This document shows positions 37,492-45,948 of a DNA stretch of 64,000 nt, piece after piece. Positions within the stretch are counted from its first letter, which is position 1. Every line of letters begins with the position of its first letter. The position numbers and the translations under genes are program-made. This stretch comes from Falsirhodobacter deserti (GTDB taxonomy: Bacteria > Pseudomonadota > Alphaproteobacteria > Rhodobacterales > Rhodobacteraceae), in the NCBI RefSeq assembly GCF_004015795.1, contig NZ_ML137218.1:1268311-1332310 (forward strand). Reading direction: 5' to 3'. The notes beneath the pieces were generated by a model. That model was not told the DNA's origin, did no database searches, and was given only the letters and a program-made list of their open reading frames with translations.

Positions 37492-37520
37492 ATGTCGCGC
37501 AACTGTCACCTATCCGTCAC
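37492..37520 (+). promoter_or_regulatory. Pho box (PhoB site) before ugpB
   Basis: The direct repeats CTGTCAC (37503-37509) and CCGTCAC (37514-37520) are separated by 4 bp, an exact Pho-box layout. A weaker third repeat, ATGTCGC (37492-37498), extends the 11-bp period. The array lies about 56 bp before the ugpB ATG and ends just before a possible -10 (GATATT, near 37530). PhoB control of ugp operons under phosphate limitation is well established in other bacteria. Confidence 0.8.
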
Positions 37521-37575
37521 CGATCCGTTGATATTGGCGCGCTAGTCGCAGCGCATCCAAGTCAAGAGGACGGAC

Positions 37576-38880
37576 ATGAAGATCACCTCGACCATCGCGA
37601 TTCTCGCTCTCGGCGCTTCCACCCTTGCCGCTTCCGCACAAACCGCCACCGACATCACCTGGTGGCACGGCATGGGTGGCAGCAACCAGGAAGCCATCAA
37701 CCAGATCTCGCAGCAGTTCAACGACTCGCAGGATCAGTGCAACCTGACGCCCGTCTCGCGCGGCACCTATGAAGAAGCCCTGTCGGCCGGTATCGCCGCC
37801 TTCCGTTCGGGCGAACAGCCCAACATCCTGCAGGTGTTCGATGCCGGTGCGGCCACGATCATGAATGCCCCCGGTGCCGTGGTGCCGGCCGAGGATCTGA
37901 TCAAGAACGCCGGATACGACTTCGACCGCGAAGCCTTCATCCAGGGCGTGCGGTATTTCTATGCCGATGCCGAAGGCAAGTTCGTCGGCATGCCGTTCAA
38001 CTCCTCCGCGCCGATCATGTACATCAACACGGATGCGCTGGAAGAGGCCGGGGTCGAGGCGCCCAAGACGTGGGAAGACTTCGAGAAGATCGCCCCCGCG
38101 CTGAAAGAAGCCGGCTATATCCCGATGACGGCCAGCCAGCTGACATGGATGATGGTCGAGAACTTCTTCTCGCGTCACAACATCCAGTTCGCGTCGAACA
38201 ACAACGGCTATGACTCGGTCGAAGGCACGACCATCAACATGACGGATGAACACCTGATCCGCATGTTCGAAAAGCTGAAGGAGTGGCACGACGAAGGCTA
38301 TTACGCCTATTACGGTGCCGGCTGGTCCGATAACCAAGGCCCGTTCGAACAGGACAAGGTGGCGCTGTGGATCGGATCGTCGGGTTCGTTCGGCGGCCTT
38401 CAGCAGACCGCTTCCATGCCCTTCTCGGCAACGTTCCTGCCCTATTGGGGCGATGTGGAGGGTGCGGGCACCAACACCTTTATCGGCGGCGCGGCGCTGT
38501 TCGCGATGGCCGGCAAGCCGGACGCGGAAAATGCCTGCACGGCTTCGTTCTTCCAGTTCCTGACCTCGCCCGAGGTGCAGAAGTTCTGGCACGAGACCAC
38601 CGGCTATGTTCCGGTGACCGAGGCCGCATACGATCTGGCCAAATCCGAAGGACATTACGAAGAACAGCCGGTCGCTGAAGTCGGCATCCAGCAGCTGATG
38701 CTGGAAGGCGGCGAATGGTCGCGCGGGTACCGCCTTGGCTTCTATCCGCAGATCCGCTCGATCATGGAGCGTGAGTTCAACCGCATCTTCGCTGACGAAA
38801 CCACGGTCACCGAAGCGTTCGAAACGATCAAGGAAGAGGGCGACGCCCTGTTGGCACGTTTCGCGCGCACCGCAGGCTGA
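37576..38880 (+). CDS. ugpB: sn-Glycerol-3-phosphate ABC transporter binding protein UgpB
   Basis: The 434-residue periplasmic protein has a signal peptide (about 1-21, ending ASAQ). The mature start, TDITWWHGMGG, and the segments GTYEEALSAGIAAFRSGEQPNILQVFDAG and TGYVPVTEAAY are typical of UgpB. Ugp systems take up glycerol-3-phosphate and related phosphodiesters as a phosphorus source. The tandem Pho box upstream and the gene order B-A-E-C support this assignment over a generic sugar transporter. Confidence 0.92.
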   Translation: MKITSTIAILALGASTLAASAQTATDITWWHGMGGSNQEAINQISQQFNDSQDQCNLTPVSRGTYEEALSAGIAAFRSGEQPNILQVFDAGAATIMNAPGAVVPAEDLIKNAGYDFDREAFIQGVRYFYADAEGKFVGMPFNSSAPIMYINTDALEEAGVEAPKTWEDFEKIAPALKEAGYIPMTASQLTWMMVENFFSRHNIQFASNNNGYDSVEGTTINMTDEHLIRMFEKLKEWHDEGYYAYYGAGWSDNQGPFEQDKVALWIGSSGSFGGLQQTASMPFSATFLPYWGDVEGAGTNTFIGGAALFAMAGKPDAENACTASFFQFLTSPEVQKFWHETTGYVPVTEAAYDLAKSEGHYEEQPVAEVGIQQLMLEGGEWSRGYRLGFYPQIRSIMEREFNRIFADETTVTEAFETIKEEGDALLARFARTAG

Positions 38881-38899
38881 TCCGGCCCTGATCCTGTTC

Positions 38900-38920
38900 G
38901 GGCCCCCTTCGCGGGGGCCC
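38900..38920 (+). terminator. Intra-operon hairpin between ugpB and ugpA
   Basis: An 8-bp stem (GGGCCCCC / GGGGGCCC) with a 5-nt loop, starting 19 bp after the ugpB stop. It probably raises the level of binding protein relative to permeases. Confidence 0.65.
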
Positions 38921-38946
38921 TTCCACGTTGATGAAGGAGAGTGCGC

Positions 38947-39915
38947 TTGGCCGAACTGACCTCCCCCCCGGCGGCGGCGCCCCGCATGATGGCGCGGATG
39001 GCGGCGCGCCTGCGCGGCAAGGCTGCCGATCCCGCAAAGCGGGTCCAATTCGACAGCCGCCTGCTGCCATGGCTGTTTCTTGCCCCGCAACTGGCGGTCA
39101 TCGCCGTGTTCTTTTACTGGCCGTCCATTCAGGCGGTGCAGTCGTCCTTCTATCTGGAGGACCCGTTCGGCTTCGGATCGACCTTCGTTGGCATGGCGAA
39201 CTATGCCGACGCGCTGACCAGCAACTCTTATCAGCGGGTGGCGCGCTTCACCGCAATCTTCACCGTTCTGGTGACCTTCCTGTCGCTGTCGCTTGGCTTG
39301 CTGCTGGCCGTGAAGGCGGATGCAGTGATCCGCGGGGCAGCAACCTACAAGACGCTTCTGATCTCCGTGTACGCGATCGCGCCGCCGGTTGCGGGGCTGA
39401 TCGGCATGATGTTCTTTGACATGCATATCGGCCCCTTCGTGAAGCTGGCGGCCTGGTTCGGCTGGGACATGCGCGTCGGGCTGAACTATTTCGACACCGC
39501 CTTCGCCATGATCTTCGTGTCGGTGTGGAAGCAGATCCCGTACAACTTCATCTTCTTCCTGTCTGGCCTTCAGGCCGTGCCCGTATCCGTGCGAGAGGCC
39601 GCCTTCATCGACTGCAAGAACGGCTGGACGCGGTTCCGCACCGTCGTGATGCCCCTGCTGGCGCCGACAGCGTTCTTTTTGCTGATCATCAACATCACCT
39701 ATGCGCTGTTCGACACCTTCGGCGTGATCGACGTGATGGTGAAGGACAAGCCGGCCAACAACCCGATCACGCTGGTCTACAAGGTCTATGACGACGGGTT
39801 TCGCGGCAATGACATCGGCGGATCCTCGGCCCAGTCGGTGATCCTTATGCTGGTCGTGTTCGCGCTGACCATCGTGCAGTTCCGCTTCCTTGAGAAGCGC
39901 ATCCATTACGGTTGA
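38947..39915 (+). CDS. ugpA: sn-Glycerol-3-phosphate ABC transporter permease UgpA
   Basis: The 322-residue MalF-type permease has six helices (first at about 42-62, LLPWLFLAPQLAVIAVFFYWP) and the EAA coupling loop VREAAFIDCKNGWTRFRTVVMPLL. I chose the TTG at 38947 because AAGGAG lies 7 nt upstream. The in-frame GTG at 38941 would sit directly against that Shine-Dalgarno, which is too close. Part of ugpBAEC under the Pho box. It forms a heterodimer channel with UgpE. Confidence 0.92.
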   Translation: MAELTSPPAAAPRMMARMAARLRGKAADPAKRVQFDSRLLPWLFLAPQLAVIAVFFYWPSIQAVQSSFYLEDPFGFGSTFVGMANYADALTSNSYQRVARFTAIFTVLVTFLSLSLGLLLAVKADAVIRGAATYKTLLISVYAIAPPVAGLIGMMFFDMHIGPFVKLAAWFGWDMRVGLNYFDTAFAMIFVSVWKQIPYNFIFFLSGLQAVPVSVREAAFIDCKNGWTRFRTVVMPLLAPTAFFLLIINITYALFDTFGVIDVMVKDKPANNPITLVYKVYDDGFRGNDIGGSSAQSVILMLVVFALTIVQFRFLEKRIHYG

Positions 39916-39919
39916 TCCC

Positions 39920-40762
39920 ATGCATCGGACGAAACCCCTCGACCATGTCATCCTGATCATCGGCGCGCTGTTTCTGGTGATGCCGGTGGTGGTGGCCTTC
40001 ATGACCTCCACGCACACGGCGGCAGAAATCCACCGTCAGGGCCTGCAAATCCTGCCGGGCAGCCATCTTGCGGAAACCTATGGCACCGTGCTGACGCAGC
40101 GTGGCGGCTTCACCGGCGAGATTACGGGCATGCGGATGCTGATGAATTCGTTCATCCTTGGCATCGGCTTTGCGGTGGGCAAGATCGTGCTGTCGATGAT
40201 GGCGGCCTATGCGCTGGTGTATTTCCGCTTTCGTGCGGCCACCTTCATGTTCTGGGTGATCTTCACCACGCTTCTTCTGCCGCTGGAAGTGCGGATCATG
40301 CCGTCTTACGGCGTGATGTCGGATCTGCATCTGCTGAACACCTATACCGGCCTGATCGTGCCGCTTCTGGCCTCGGCCACTGGCACCTTCTATTTCCGGC
40401 AGTTCTTCAAATCGATCCCGGACGAACTGCTTGAAGCCGCCCGCATCGACGGTGCAGGACCGATCAAGTTCTTCATCGACGTGATCGTGCCCCTGTCCAA
40501 GACAATGATCGCGGCCATCTTCATCATCATGTTCGTTTATGGCTGGAACCAGTATCTTTGGCCAATGCTGATGACGACGGATGAGTCCTTCTTCACCCTG
40601 ATGCGCGGGATTAAATCGATCCTTCAGGTGTGGGTCGGCTCGCAGATCCCCGATTACAACCAGGCCTTCGCGATGGCGGTGCTGGCCATCATCCCCCCCG
40701 TTGCGGTGGTGGTGATCTTCCAGCGCTGGTTCATCAAGGGCCTGACCGAAAGCGACAAGTAA
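39920..40762 (+). CDS. ugpE: sn-Glycerol-3-phosphate ABC transporter permease UgpE
   Basis: The 280-residue MalG-type permease has six helices. The first is at about 10-30 (HVILIIGALFLVMPVVVAF), and the EAA loop reads LLEAARIDGAGPIKFFIDVIVPL. The motif VYGWNQYLWPMLMTTDE is typical of UgpE. The ATG at 39920 lies 5 bp after the ugpA stop. Partner of UgpA and of the ATPase encoded next. Confidence 0.93.
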   Translation: MHRTKPLDHVILIIGALFLVMPVVVAFMTSTHTAAEIHRQGLQILPGSHLAETYGTVLTQRGGFTGEITGMRMLMNSFILGIGFAVGKIVLSMMAAYALVYFRFRAATFMFWVIFTTLLLPLEVRIMPSYGVMSDLHLLNTYTGLIVPLLASATGTFYFRQFFKSIPDELLEAARIDGAGPIKFFIDVIVPLSKTMIAAIFIIMFVYGWNQYLWPMLMTTDESFFTLMRGIKSILQVWVGSQIPDYNQAFAMAVLAIIPPVAVVVIFQRWFIKGLTESDK

Positions 40763-40771
40763 GGAGCCGTC

Positions 40772-41848
40772 ATGGCCAAGATCACGATCGACAACGTGGT
40801 AAAGACCTATGCGGGCGGCAACACGGCCGTCCACGGGGTTACCCTCGACATTCAGGATGGCGAGTTCATCGTGCTGGTGGGCCCTTCCGGCTGCGGCAAA
40901 TCCACCCTGCTGCGCATGGTTGCGGGACTGGAAACCATCAGCGGGGGCGAGGTTCGCATCGGTGAGCGGCGCGTCAACGATCTGGACCCGGCCGATCGTG
41001 ACATCGCGATGGTGTTCCAGAACTATGCGCTTTACCCCCATATGACGGTTCGCGAAAACCTCGCCTATGGTCTGAAGAACCGGGGCACTGCGAAAGCCGA
41101 GATCGAGGCGCGGGTGGCCGAAGCCGCACGGATGCTGGAAATCAGTCAGTATCTTGATCGCAAGCCGCGCGCCCTTTCAGGTGGCCAGCGCCAGCGCGTC
41201 GCCATGGGCCGCGCCATCGTGCGCAAGCCCGCGGCCTTCCTGTTCGATGAACCGCTTTCCAACCTTGACGCCAAGCTGCGCGTCACGATGCGGGGCGAGA
41301 TCCGCAAGCTTCAGAAACGGCTGGGCACGACATCGCTTTACGTTACGCATGACCAGCTTGAAGCGATGACGCTGGCGGACCGGCTTGTCGTGCTGAATGG
41401 CGGCCGGATCGAACAGATCGGAAAGCCGCTGGAAATCTATCACCGCCCCGCCTCTACGTTCGTGGCAAGCTTCATCGGCTCTCCGGCAATGAACCTTGTC
41501 GATGCGCGGATTGATAACGGAACGCTCTCCTTCGGCGGGCTGACCGTTGCCGTCGGATCGGCAGTAAACGGTCCTGTAACGCTGGGCCTGAGGGCCGAGG
41601 ATATGCAGGTTGCGCCCCCCGGTCAGGCCGGCATGAGCATGCAGGTCGAGTATATCGAAGAACTGGGCGCGCAAAGGCTCGTTCATGGGATGGTCGGCGA
41701 TCAGGCACTGACGGTCACCCTTTCCCCCGCTGTCCCACTGACGGATGTGATGCAGCTGACCCTTCCTGCCGACCGGCTGCACCTGTTCGACGCGCAGACC
41801 GGCACGCGCCTGCACGCCGAGCCGCGCCGCGTGGTTCAGCCCGCCTGA
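40772..41848 (+). CDS. ugpC: sn-Glycerol-3-phosphate ABC transporter ATPase UgpC
   Basis: The 358-residue ATPase of the MalK/UgpC group has Walker A (GPSGCGKST), Q-loop ([12 protein letters not shown]), signature ([15 protein letters not shown]), Walker B ([15 protein letters not shown]) and the switch His in [17 protein letters not shown]-terminal OB-like regulatory domain (about 240-358) contains GLRAEDMQV. Last gene of the ugp operon. It follows ugpE by 9 bp with AAGGAG upstream. Confidence 0.94.
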   Translation: MAKITIDNVVKTYAGGNTAVHGVTLDIQDGEFIVLVGPSGCGKSTLLRMVAGLETISGGEVRIGERRVNDLDPADRDIAMVFQNYALYPHMTVRENLAYGLKNRGTAKAEIEARVAEAARMLEISQYLDRKPRALSGGQRQRVAMGRAIVRKPAAFLFDEPLSNLDAKLRVTMRGEIRKLQKRLGTTSLYVTHDQLEAMTLADRLVVLNGGRIEQIGKPLEIYHRPASTFVASFIGSPAMNLVDARIDNGTLSFGGLTVAVGSAVNGPVTLGLRAEDMQVAPPGQAGMSMQVEYIEELGAQRLVHGMVGDQALTVTLSPAVPLTDVMQLTLPADRLHLFDAQTGTRLHAEPRRVVQPA

Positions 41849-42440
41849 TCAGGCCACCCTGCTCGTTTCAGCCGGTTCGGGCAGGGTCAGGGCACCGGGG
41901 CGGCCCAAGAAATAGCCTGCGCTTCATCACATCCTTCATGCTGCAGCAGCGACAACTGCGCGGGCGTTTCCACACCCTCGCCAGCACCGGCACTTCGCGG
42001 CTGCGCCCAAGCGCGAGGATCGCGCGGATGATGGCCATGGAGTGCCGGCTCGTCCCCACGTCGCGGATGAAGCTTCGATCCAGCTTGATGTTGTCGAAGG
42101 GGAACGCGCGCAACGTTTCAAGCGAGGAGTAGCCCGTTCCGAAACCGTTTATGGCGATCGTCACCCCAAGCTCCTTGATCTGGCCAAGCATGGACAGCGC
42201 CCGCTCCTTCCCGGCGATGATAGTGCTTTCCGTGATCTCCAGCTCCAGCCGCCAAGGATCAAGACCGGTTTCGACCAATATCGCCTGCAGGTGCGGCACA
42301 AAATCGGGGTTGTTCAACTGTACGGGCGAAAGGTTCACCGCGATGTGCACCTTGCCGGCCCATCCTGCAGCAAAATGGCGAGGCTCGCCTCTACCGGGAT
42401 GACCATGCCGGCGCGAGCCCAGATGTCGATGACCTGCAGT
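41849..42440 (-). pseudogene. EAL-domain (cyclic-di-GMP phosphodiesterase) remnant
   Basis: The best-preserved stretch encodes VHIAVNLSPVQLNNPDFVP, LELEITES and TIAINGFGTGYSSL, which belong to an EAL domain. The EAL motif itself and the protein start are missing. In the conserved GFGTGYSSL region the usual Asp is Asn. Restoring the rest needs frame changes. One base is lost after VLA, so the expected EGVETPAQLSLLQHEGCDEAQ is read in another frame. A second base is lost before YFLGRPG, and another shift lies near 42360, upstream of GWAGK. It is therefore a truncated, multiply frameshifted relic with no function expected. It lies directly against the ugpC stop. Confidence 0.75.
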
Positions 42441-42538
42441 GTTCACAGGCAGCATGGGTCCGTCGGTGAATGGATCCTTTACCGCTTGTACGGATTTTGA
42501 GATATTTCCGACCTAATTCGAATGAAAAAGGGCACGCA

Positions 42539-42859
42539 ATGATCATTTACGGCATCCCTACCTGCGACACATGCCGCAAGGCAAGGAAGGCGCTGGCGGG
42601 TCATGATCCACAATGGCGCGATATCCGCGCCCTGCCCTTGTCGAAAGACGAGGTGACCGAGATCGTGGCGGCGTTTGGGGATCGTGCCGTCAACCGTTCT
42701 TCGACAACGTGGCGCGGCCTTGGCGATGATGAACGGGCGTTGTCGCCCCGCGATCTGATCCTGAAGCACCCGACAATAATGAAACGCCCCGTGATCCGGA
42801 GCGATTCAGGTCTTCACCTTGGTTGGGGAAATGACGTGCAGGCCGCCCTGCTGCCTTAA
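42539..42859 (+). CDS. Spx/ArsC-family (YffB-like) thioredoxin-fold protein
   Basis: The 106-residue protein starts MIIYGIPTCDTCRKARKAL, with the CXXC pair at residues 9 and 12. The late features are LSPRDLILKHPTIMKRPVI, where the conserved Lys-Arg-Pro precedes the cis-proline region. This fits the ArsC/Spx/YffB group. Whether it reduces arsenate, acts on glutathione adducts, or has another redox role cannot be told. Its ATG was chosen because the conserved fold starts there. The 3' end overlaps the convergent cold-shock gene by 4 bp. Confidence 0.85.
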   Translation: MIIYGIPTCDTCRKARKALAGHDPQWRDIRALPLSKDEVTEIVAAFGDRAVNRSSTTWRGLGDDERALSPRDLILKHPTIMKRPVIRSDSGLHLGWGNDVQAALLP

Positions 42860-43062
42860 AGAAGGCGCAGGTCACCCGCCGAGGAACGCCCATCGCGACC
42901 GGACTGGAGTTCGTAGCCAATCTTCTGATTGTCGTTCAGCTCGCGAAGCCCGGCCCGTTCCACCGCAGAGATGTGAACGAAAACGTCTTTGCCACCGTCA
43001 TCCGGTGCAATGAAGCCGAAGCCTTTCGTGGTGTTGAACCATTTAACAGTCCCGGTCGGCAT
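42856..43062 (-). CDS. Cold-shock domain protein
   Basis: The 68-residue single CSD protein reads MPTGTVKWFNTTKGFGFIAPDDGGKDVFVHISAVERAG. Both RNA-binding motifs are intact: RNP1 (KGFGFI) and RNP2 (VFVHI). It binds single-stranded RNA or DNA and acts as an RNA chaperone (family knowledge). GAGGGAG precedes the ATG. The 169-bp region upstream (43063-43231) would hold its promoter and a long leader, typical of csp genes. Whether it is cold-induced cannot be seen. Confidence 0.93.
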   Translation of the reverse strand: MPTGTVKWFNTTKGFGFIAPDDGGKDVFVHISAVERAGLRELNDNQKIGYELQSGRDGRSSAGDLRLL

Positions 43063-43231
43063 GACACTCCCTCATCACAGTCGCCTTATACGAGCAGCAT
43101 GCCCCAAGCCGCGACAAATGCAAGCGGTTAGATGAGTTATATTCAACCTTGGATTGTGACACTCCGCTTTATGGTTTTTGTGAAGAACCCACTTGAACAT
43201 ATATGCCATATCGGTCTATTCACCGCTCAAC

Positions 43232-43321
43232 GGAGAGGTGGCCGAGTGGTCGAAGGCGCACGCCTGGAAAGTGTGTAGGCGGGGAACCGTCTCGAGGGTT
43301 CGAATCCCTCTCTCTCCGCCA
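43232..43321 (+). tRNA. tRNA-Ser (anticodon GGA)
   Basis: A 90-nt gene with acceptor stem GGAGAGG / TCTCTCC, discriminator G and an encoded CCA. The anticodon loop CTGGAAA gives GGA, reading UCC and UCU. A long variable arm (GGCGGGGAACCGTC region) and the T-loop GGTTCGAATCC are typical of tRNA-Ser. Confidence 0.97.
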
Positions 43322-43467
43322 TATATTTCTGATGTCACTGGGCCGTGATAAGAGTTCTACGTCCCCCGAAGTATCTCGCCAACCTTGAAGCGAATATTGG
43401 CAATGGGATGCAACGACTCATCTCTTCATTTCTGCGCTAAGCGCCGCATATGGAACATCCCTGAGCG

Positions 43468-43854
43468 ACAAAAGCGATCTTCGTTGAGTACGCCAAGGCT
43501 TGCACGGTGTTCCAGTCCTTCAACCTGTTCCCGCGGATGACCGCACTGGACACGTCGTGTTCGGTCCCTGTTACCACGGCGTGAGCAAGGAGGCCGCAGA
43601 GCAGGTGGCGATGACCCCCTTTGCCTGCGTGGGCATGGCCGCCCATGCCGCAAGTTCCCGCACCAGCTTTCGGACGAGCAGAAACAGCATGTCGTAATCG
43701 CCCGCGTGCTGGCCTCGAAATGTGGTTTGCCAGTCTTGTCAGCGACCGGGTGATCATGATGGAGAGTGACGATATCGCCGCCAACATCACGGCGGACAAG
43801 CTCGCCAAAGCGCCGGACACAAGCCGGATTTGCCGCTTCATGGCCACCGGCTGA
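43468..43854 (+). pseudogene. Amino-acid ABC transporter ATPase relic (GlnQ/HisP type)
   Basis: Decayed sequence whose pieces match a polar amino-acid ABC ATPase in successive frames. In order they are VFQSFNLFPRMTAL (Q-loop region), HGVSKEAAEQVAM, KFPHQLSDEQKQHVVIARVLASK (a damaged signature motif), and FASLVSDRVIMMESDDI with a tail ending RICRFMATG. The Walker A half is absent. About 50 residues including Walker B are deleted between ASK and WFASLVSDR. An in-frame stop and at least two frameshifts are also present. It lies just downstream of tRNA-Ser and before a terminator shared with the BCCT gene. Confidence 0.7.
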
Positions 43855-43883
43855 GGGCTCTGGCAACCTCGATGCCGGTGATG

Positions 43884-43910
43884 AAAAGAGCGGGCACTGC
43901 CCGCTCTTTT
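43884..43910. terminator. Bidirectional terminator
   Basis: A perfect 12-bp stem (AAAAGAGCGGGC / GCCCGCTCTTTT) with a 3-nt loop and T-runs on both strands. It ends the BCCT gene and any transcript of the ABC relic. Confidence 0.9.
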
Positions 43911-43917
43911 CGTTTGA

Positions 43918-45579
43918 TCAACGCGGCTCGGCCATCAGGCCCTTGATCAGCGCCACGCACGCAGCAAGCAGAACGACCGCGAATGGAAGGCCGGTGGATA
44001 CCGCCATCGCCTGCAGCGCCGTCAGGCCACCGCCCAGAAGCAGCGCAATCGCGACCAAGCCCTGCACGGTTCCCCAGAACACCCGCTGCGGAACGGGCGC
44101 GTTGATCTTGCCGCCGGCGCTGATCGTGTCGATCACCAACGAGCCGGAGTCGGACGAGGTCACGAAGAACACCGCGACCAGCACGATCCCGATAAGAGAG
44201 GTGATCGCCGTCAGCGGCAGATGGGCCAGCATCTCAAACAGTTGCAGTTCCACGCCCGCATCCTGCACCGAGGTGATGCCCTGTGACACCACCTGCGAAA
44301 TGGCTGTCCCGCCCAGTGCCGTCATCCACAGCGTGGAGAAGAGCGACGGAACCAGAAGAACCGCGATCAGGAACTCGCGCACGGTGCGCCCGCGGCTGAC
44401 GCGCGCAATGAACATGCCGACGAACGGCGACCAGCTGATCCACCATGCCCAATAGAAGGCCGTCCAGCCCTGGCGATAGTTGTCGTCCTCTCGGCCGATC
44501 GGGTTGGCCAAGGCAGGCAGATATTCGACATACGCCAGCAGGTTCTTGAAGAAGCCGAAAAGGATCTGAAGCGTCGGCCCCACAAGGATGACGAACAGCA
44601 GCAACAGGACCGCCAGCACCATGTTGATCTCGGAAAGGCGCTTGATGCCCTTTTCCATCCCGTTGATGATGGATGCGATGGCAAAGCCGGAAATCACGAT
44701 GATCAGCATGACCATCGAGCCGATGGTGGCCGGAATACCGAATAGGAAGTCCAGACCCGCAGCGGCCTGCTGCGCGCCGATCCCAAGCGACGTGGACAAG
44801 CCGAAGATAGTGGCCAGAACCGCCACAATGTCGATGATGTGGCCCGGCCACCCCCACACACGCTCTCCGAAGATCGGATAAAATACGGAACGCAGGGTCA
44901 GCGGCAGGCCCTTGTTGAAGGCGAAAAGCGCCAGCGACAGCGCCACGATGGCATAGATTGCCCACGGGTGAATTGCCCAGTGGAAGATCGTGGCAGCCAT
45001 GGCAAGCCGCCGCGCGCCTTCCGCATCCCCTTCGGCACCCCCCAGCGGCGACCAGTCGGTGCGCACGCCATCAGGGCCGAACACGGGGCCGTCGAAAGCT
45101 GCCGTGAAGTTCCCCATCGGTTCCGCAACACCATAGAACATCAGACCGATGCCCATGCCTGCCGCAAACAACATCGCCAGCCACGACGCATAGCTGTAAT
45201 CGGGCGTCGCATCCGGCCCGCCCAGCCTGATCCGCCCCAGCGGCAGCACGATCAGCACCAGGCAAACCAGCACGAAGATGTTGGCCGCCATGATGAAGAA
45301 CCAGGCCATGTTGCTGGTCAGGAAATCCCGCAGACCGGTGAACAGCGGCCCCACGGTCGTCTGGAAGATCAGCGTCAGGACCGTGAAGCCCACGATGCCA
45401 AGCGCCGCGACGCTGAACACCACGTTGTGGATGTCCATCTCGAAGACGAAGCGCCGCCGATAGTTGGTGTTGTCCTGCCCGATCTCATAATCGGTATCGA
45501 TGATTTCGGTGGCACCCTCGGGTGCCGGAACCGCCTCGGACGGCTCCTGATCGTCGGGAACTTGGGTGTTCTCTGCCAA
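43918..45579 (-). CDS. BCCT family transporter (betaine/carnitine/choline type)
   Basis: The 553-residue sodium- or proton-coupled transporter has twelve helices. The hallmark region is WAWWISWSPFVGMFIARVSRGRTVREF, and the substrate-site aromatic cluster is visible in MGIGLMFYGVAEP and TIFHWAIHPWAIY. The N-terminal 40 residues are acidic and cytosolic. The start is a TTG at 45579 with AAGGAAA upstream; no ATG gives a full-length protein. Such proteins import glycine betaine, choline, carnitine or DMSP; the ligand is not determined here. Confidence 0.92.
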   Translation of the reverse strand: MAENTQVPDDQEPSEAVPAPEGATEIIDTDYEIGQDNTNYRRRFVFEMDIHNVVFSVAALGIVGFTVLTLIFQTTVGPLFTGLRDFLTSNMAWFFIMAANIFVLVCLVLIVLPLGRIRLGGPDATPDYSYASWLAMLFAAGMGIGLMFYGVAEPMGNFTAAFDGPVFGPDGVRTDWSPLGGAEGDAEGARRLAMAATIFHWAIHPWAIYAIVALSLALFAFNKGLPLTLRSVFYPIFGERVWGWPGHIIDIVAVLATIFGLSTSLGIGAQQAAAGLDFLFGIPATIGSMVMLIIVISGFAIASIINGMEKGIKRLSEINMVLAVLLLLFVILVGPTLQILFGFFKNLLAYVEYLPALANPIGREDDNYRQGWTAFYWAWWISWSPFVGMFIARVSRGRTVREFLIAVLLVPSLFSTLWMTALGGTAISQVVSQGITSVQDAGVELQLFEMLAHLPLTAITSLIGIVLVAVFFVTSSDSGSLVIDTISAGGKINAPVPQRVFWGTVQGLVAIALLLGGGLTALQAMAVSTGLPFAVVLLAACVALIKGLMAEPR

Positions 45580-45948
45580 GTGTCTTTCCTTTTGCAGTCT
45601 TGATCATCTGACGCCCGAAGCCAAACGGCCGGACGCTGGCGCATAGACGCGCCTCGCTAAGATGTGATGTCTTAAGCAGTTACTATAGGTGAAATGCTGC
45701 CAATGCTCAACCAATCAAGGGTTCTGGTGCAGGAACAGCATCTGCCGGCGCGTATATTTCAACCCACGATTGCGGGCCCTGAACCGCCTGATCTTGCCAA
45801 TCACGGGCGCAGAAAGGGACTGTCCCTGGACCCGACCGCTACCAGACAGCTGCATCGCAGTAAGCCGAAAAGAAGGAGGCACGACGATCATGAGCGAGCT
45901 GACACCGCCTGATCCCGTGCGCCCCGGCAATGCTGCCGGGGAAACCAG
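45580..45948. other. Intergenic region between the BCCT and helicase genes (369 bp)
   Basis: It contains the BCCT promoter (AT-rich part near 45655-45700) and a hairpin at 45922-45941. A strong Shine-Dalgarno-like AAGGAGG at 45873-45879 precedes an ATG at 45890. The frame from that ATG runs antisense into the helicase gene, and its product matches nothing I know. Confidence 0.6.
45922..45941 (-). terminator. Hairpin after the helicase-nuclease gene
   Basis: An 8-bp stem (CCCCGGCA / TGCCGGGG) with a 4-nt loop lies 7 bp past the stop of the minus-strand helicase gene. No T-run follows, so it is a possible terminator only. Confidence 0.45.

Noticed and set aside
37510-40017. An 835-codon minus-strand frame across the ugp genes
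   Set aside because: It is antisense to ugpB and ugpA and runs over the Pho box and the hairpin; no domain seen.
43437-43866. Minus-strand frames of about 140 codons over the ABC relic
   Set aside because: The plus strand shows ordered ABC ATPase pieces, so these are shadows of the pseudogene.
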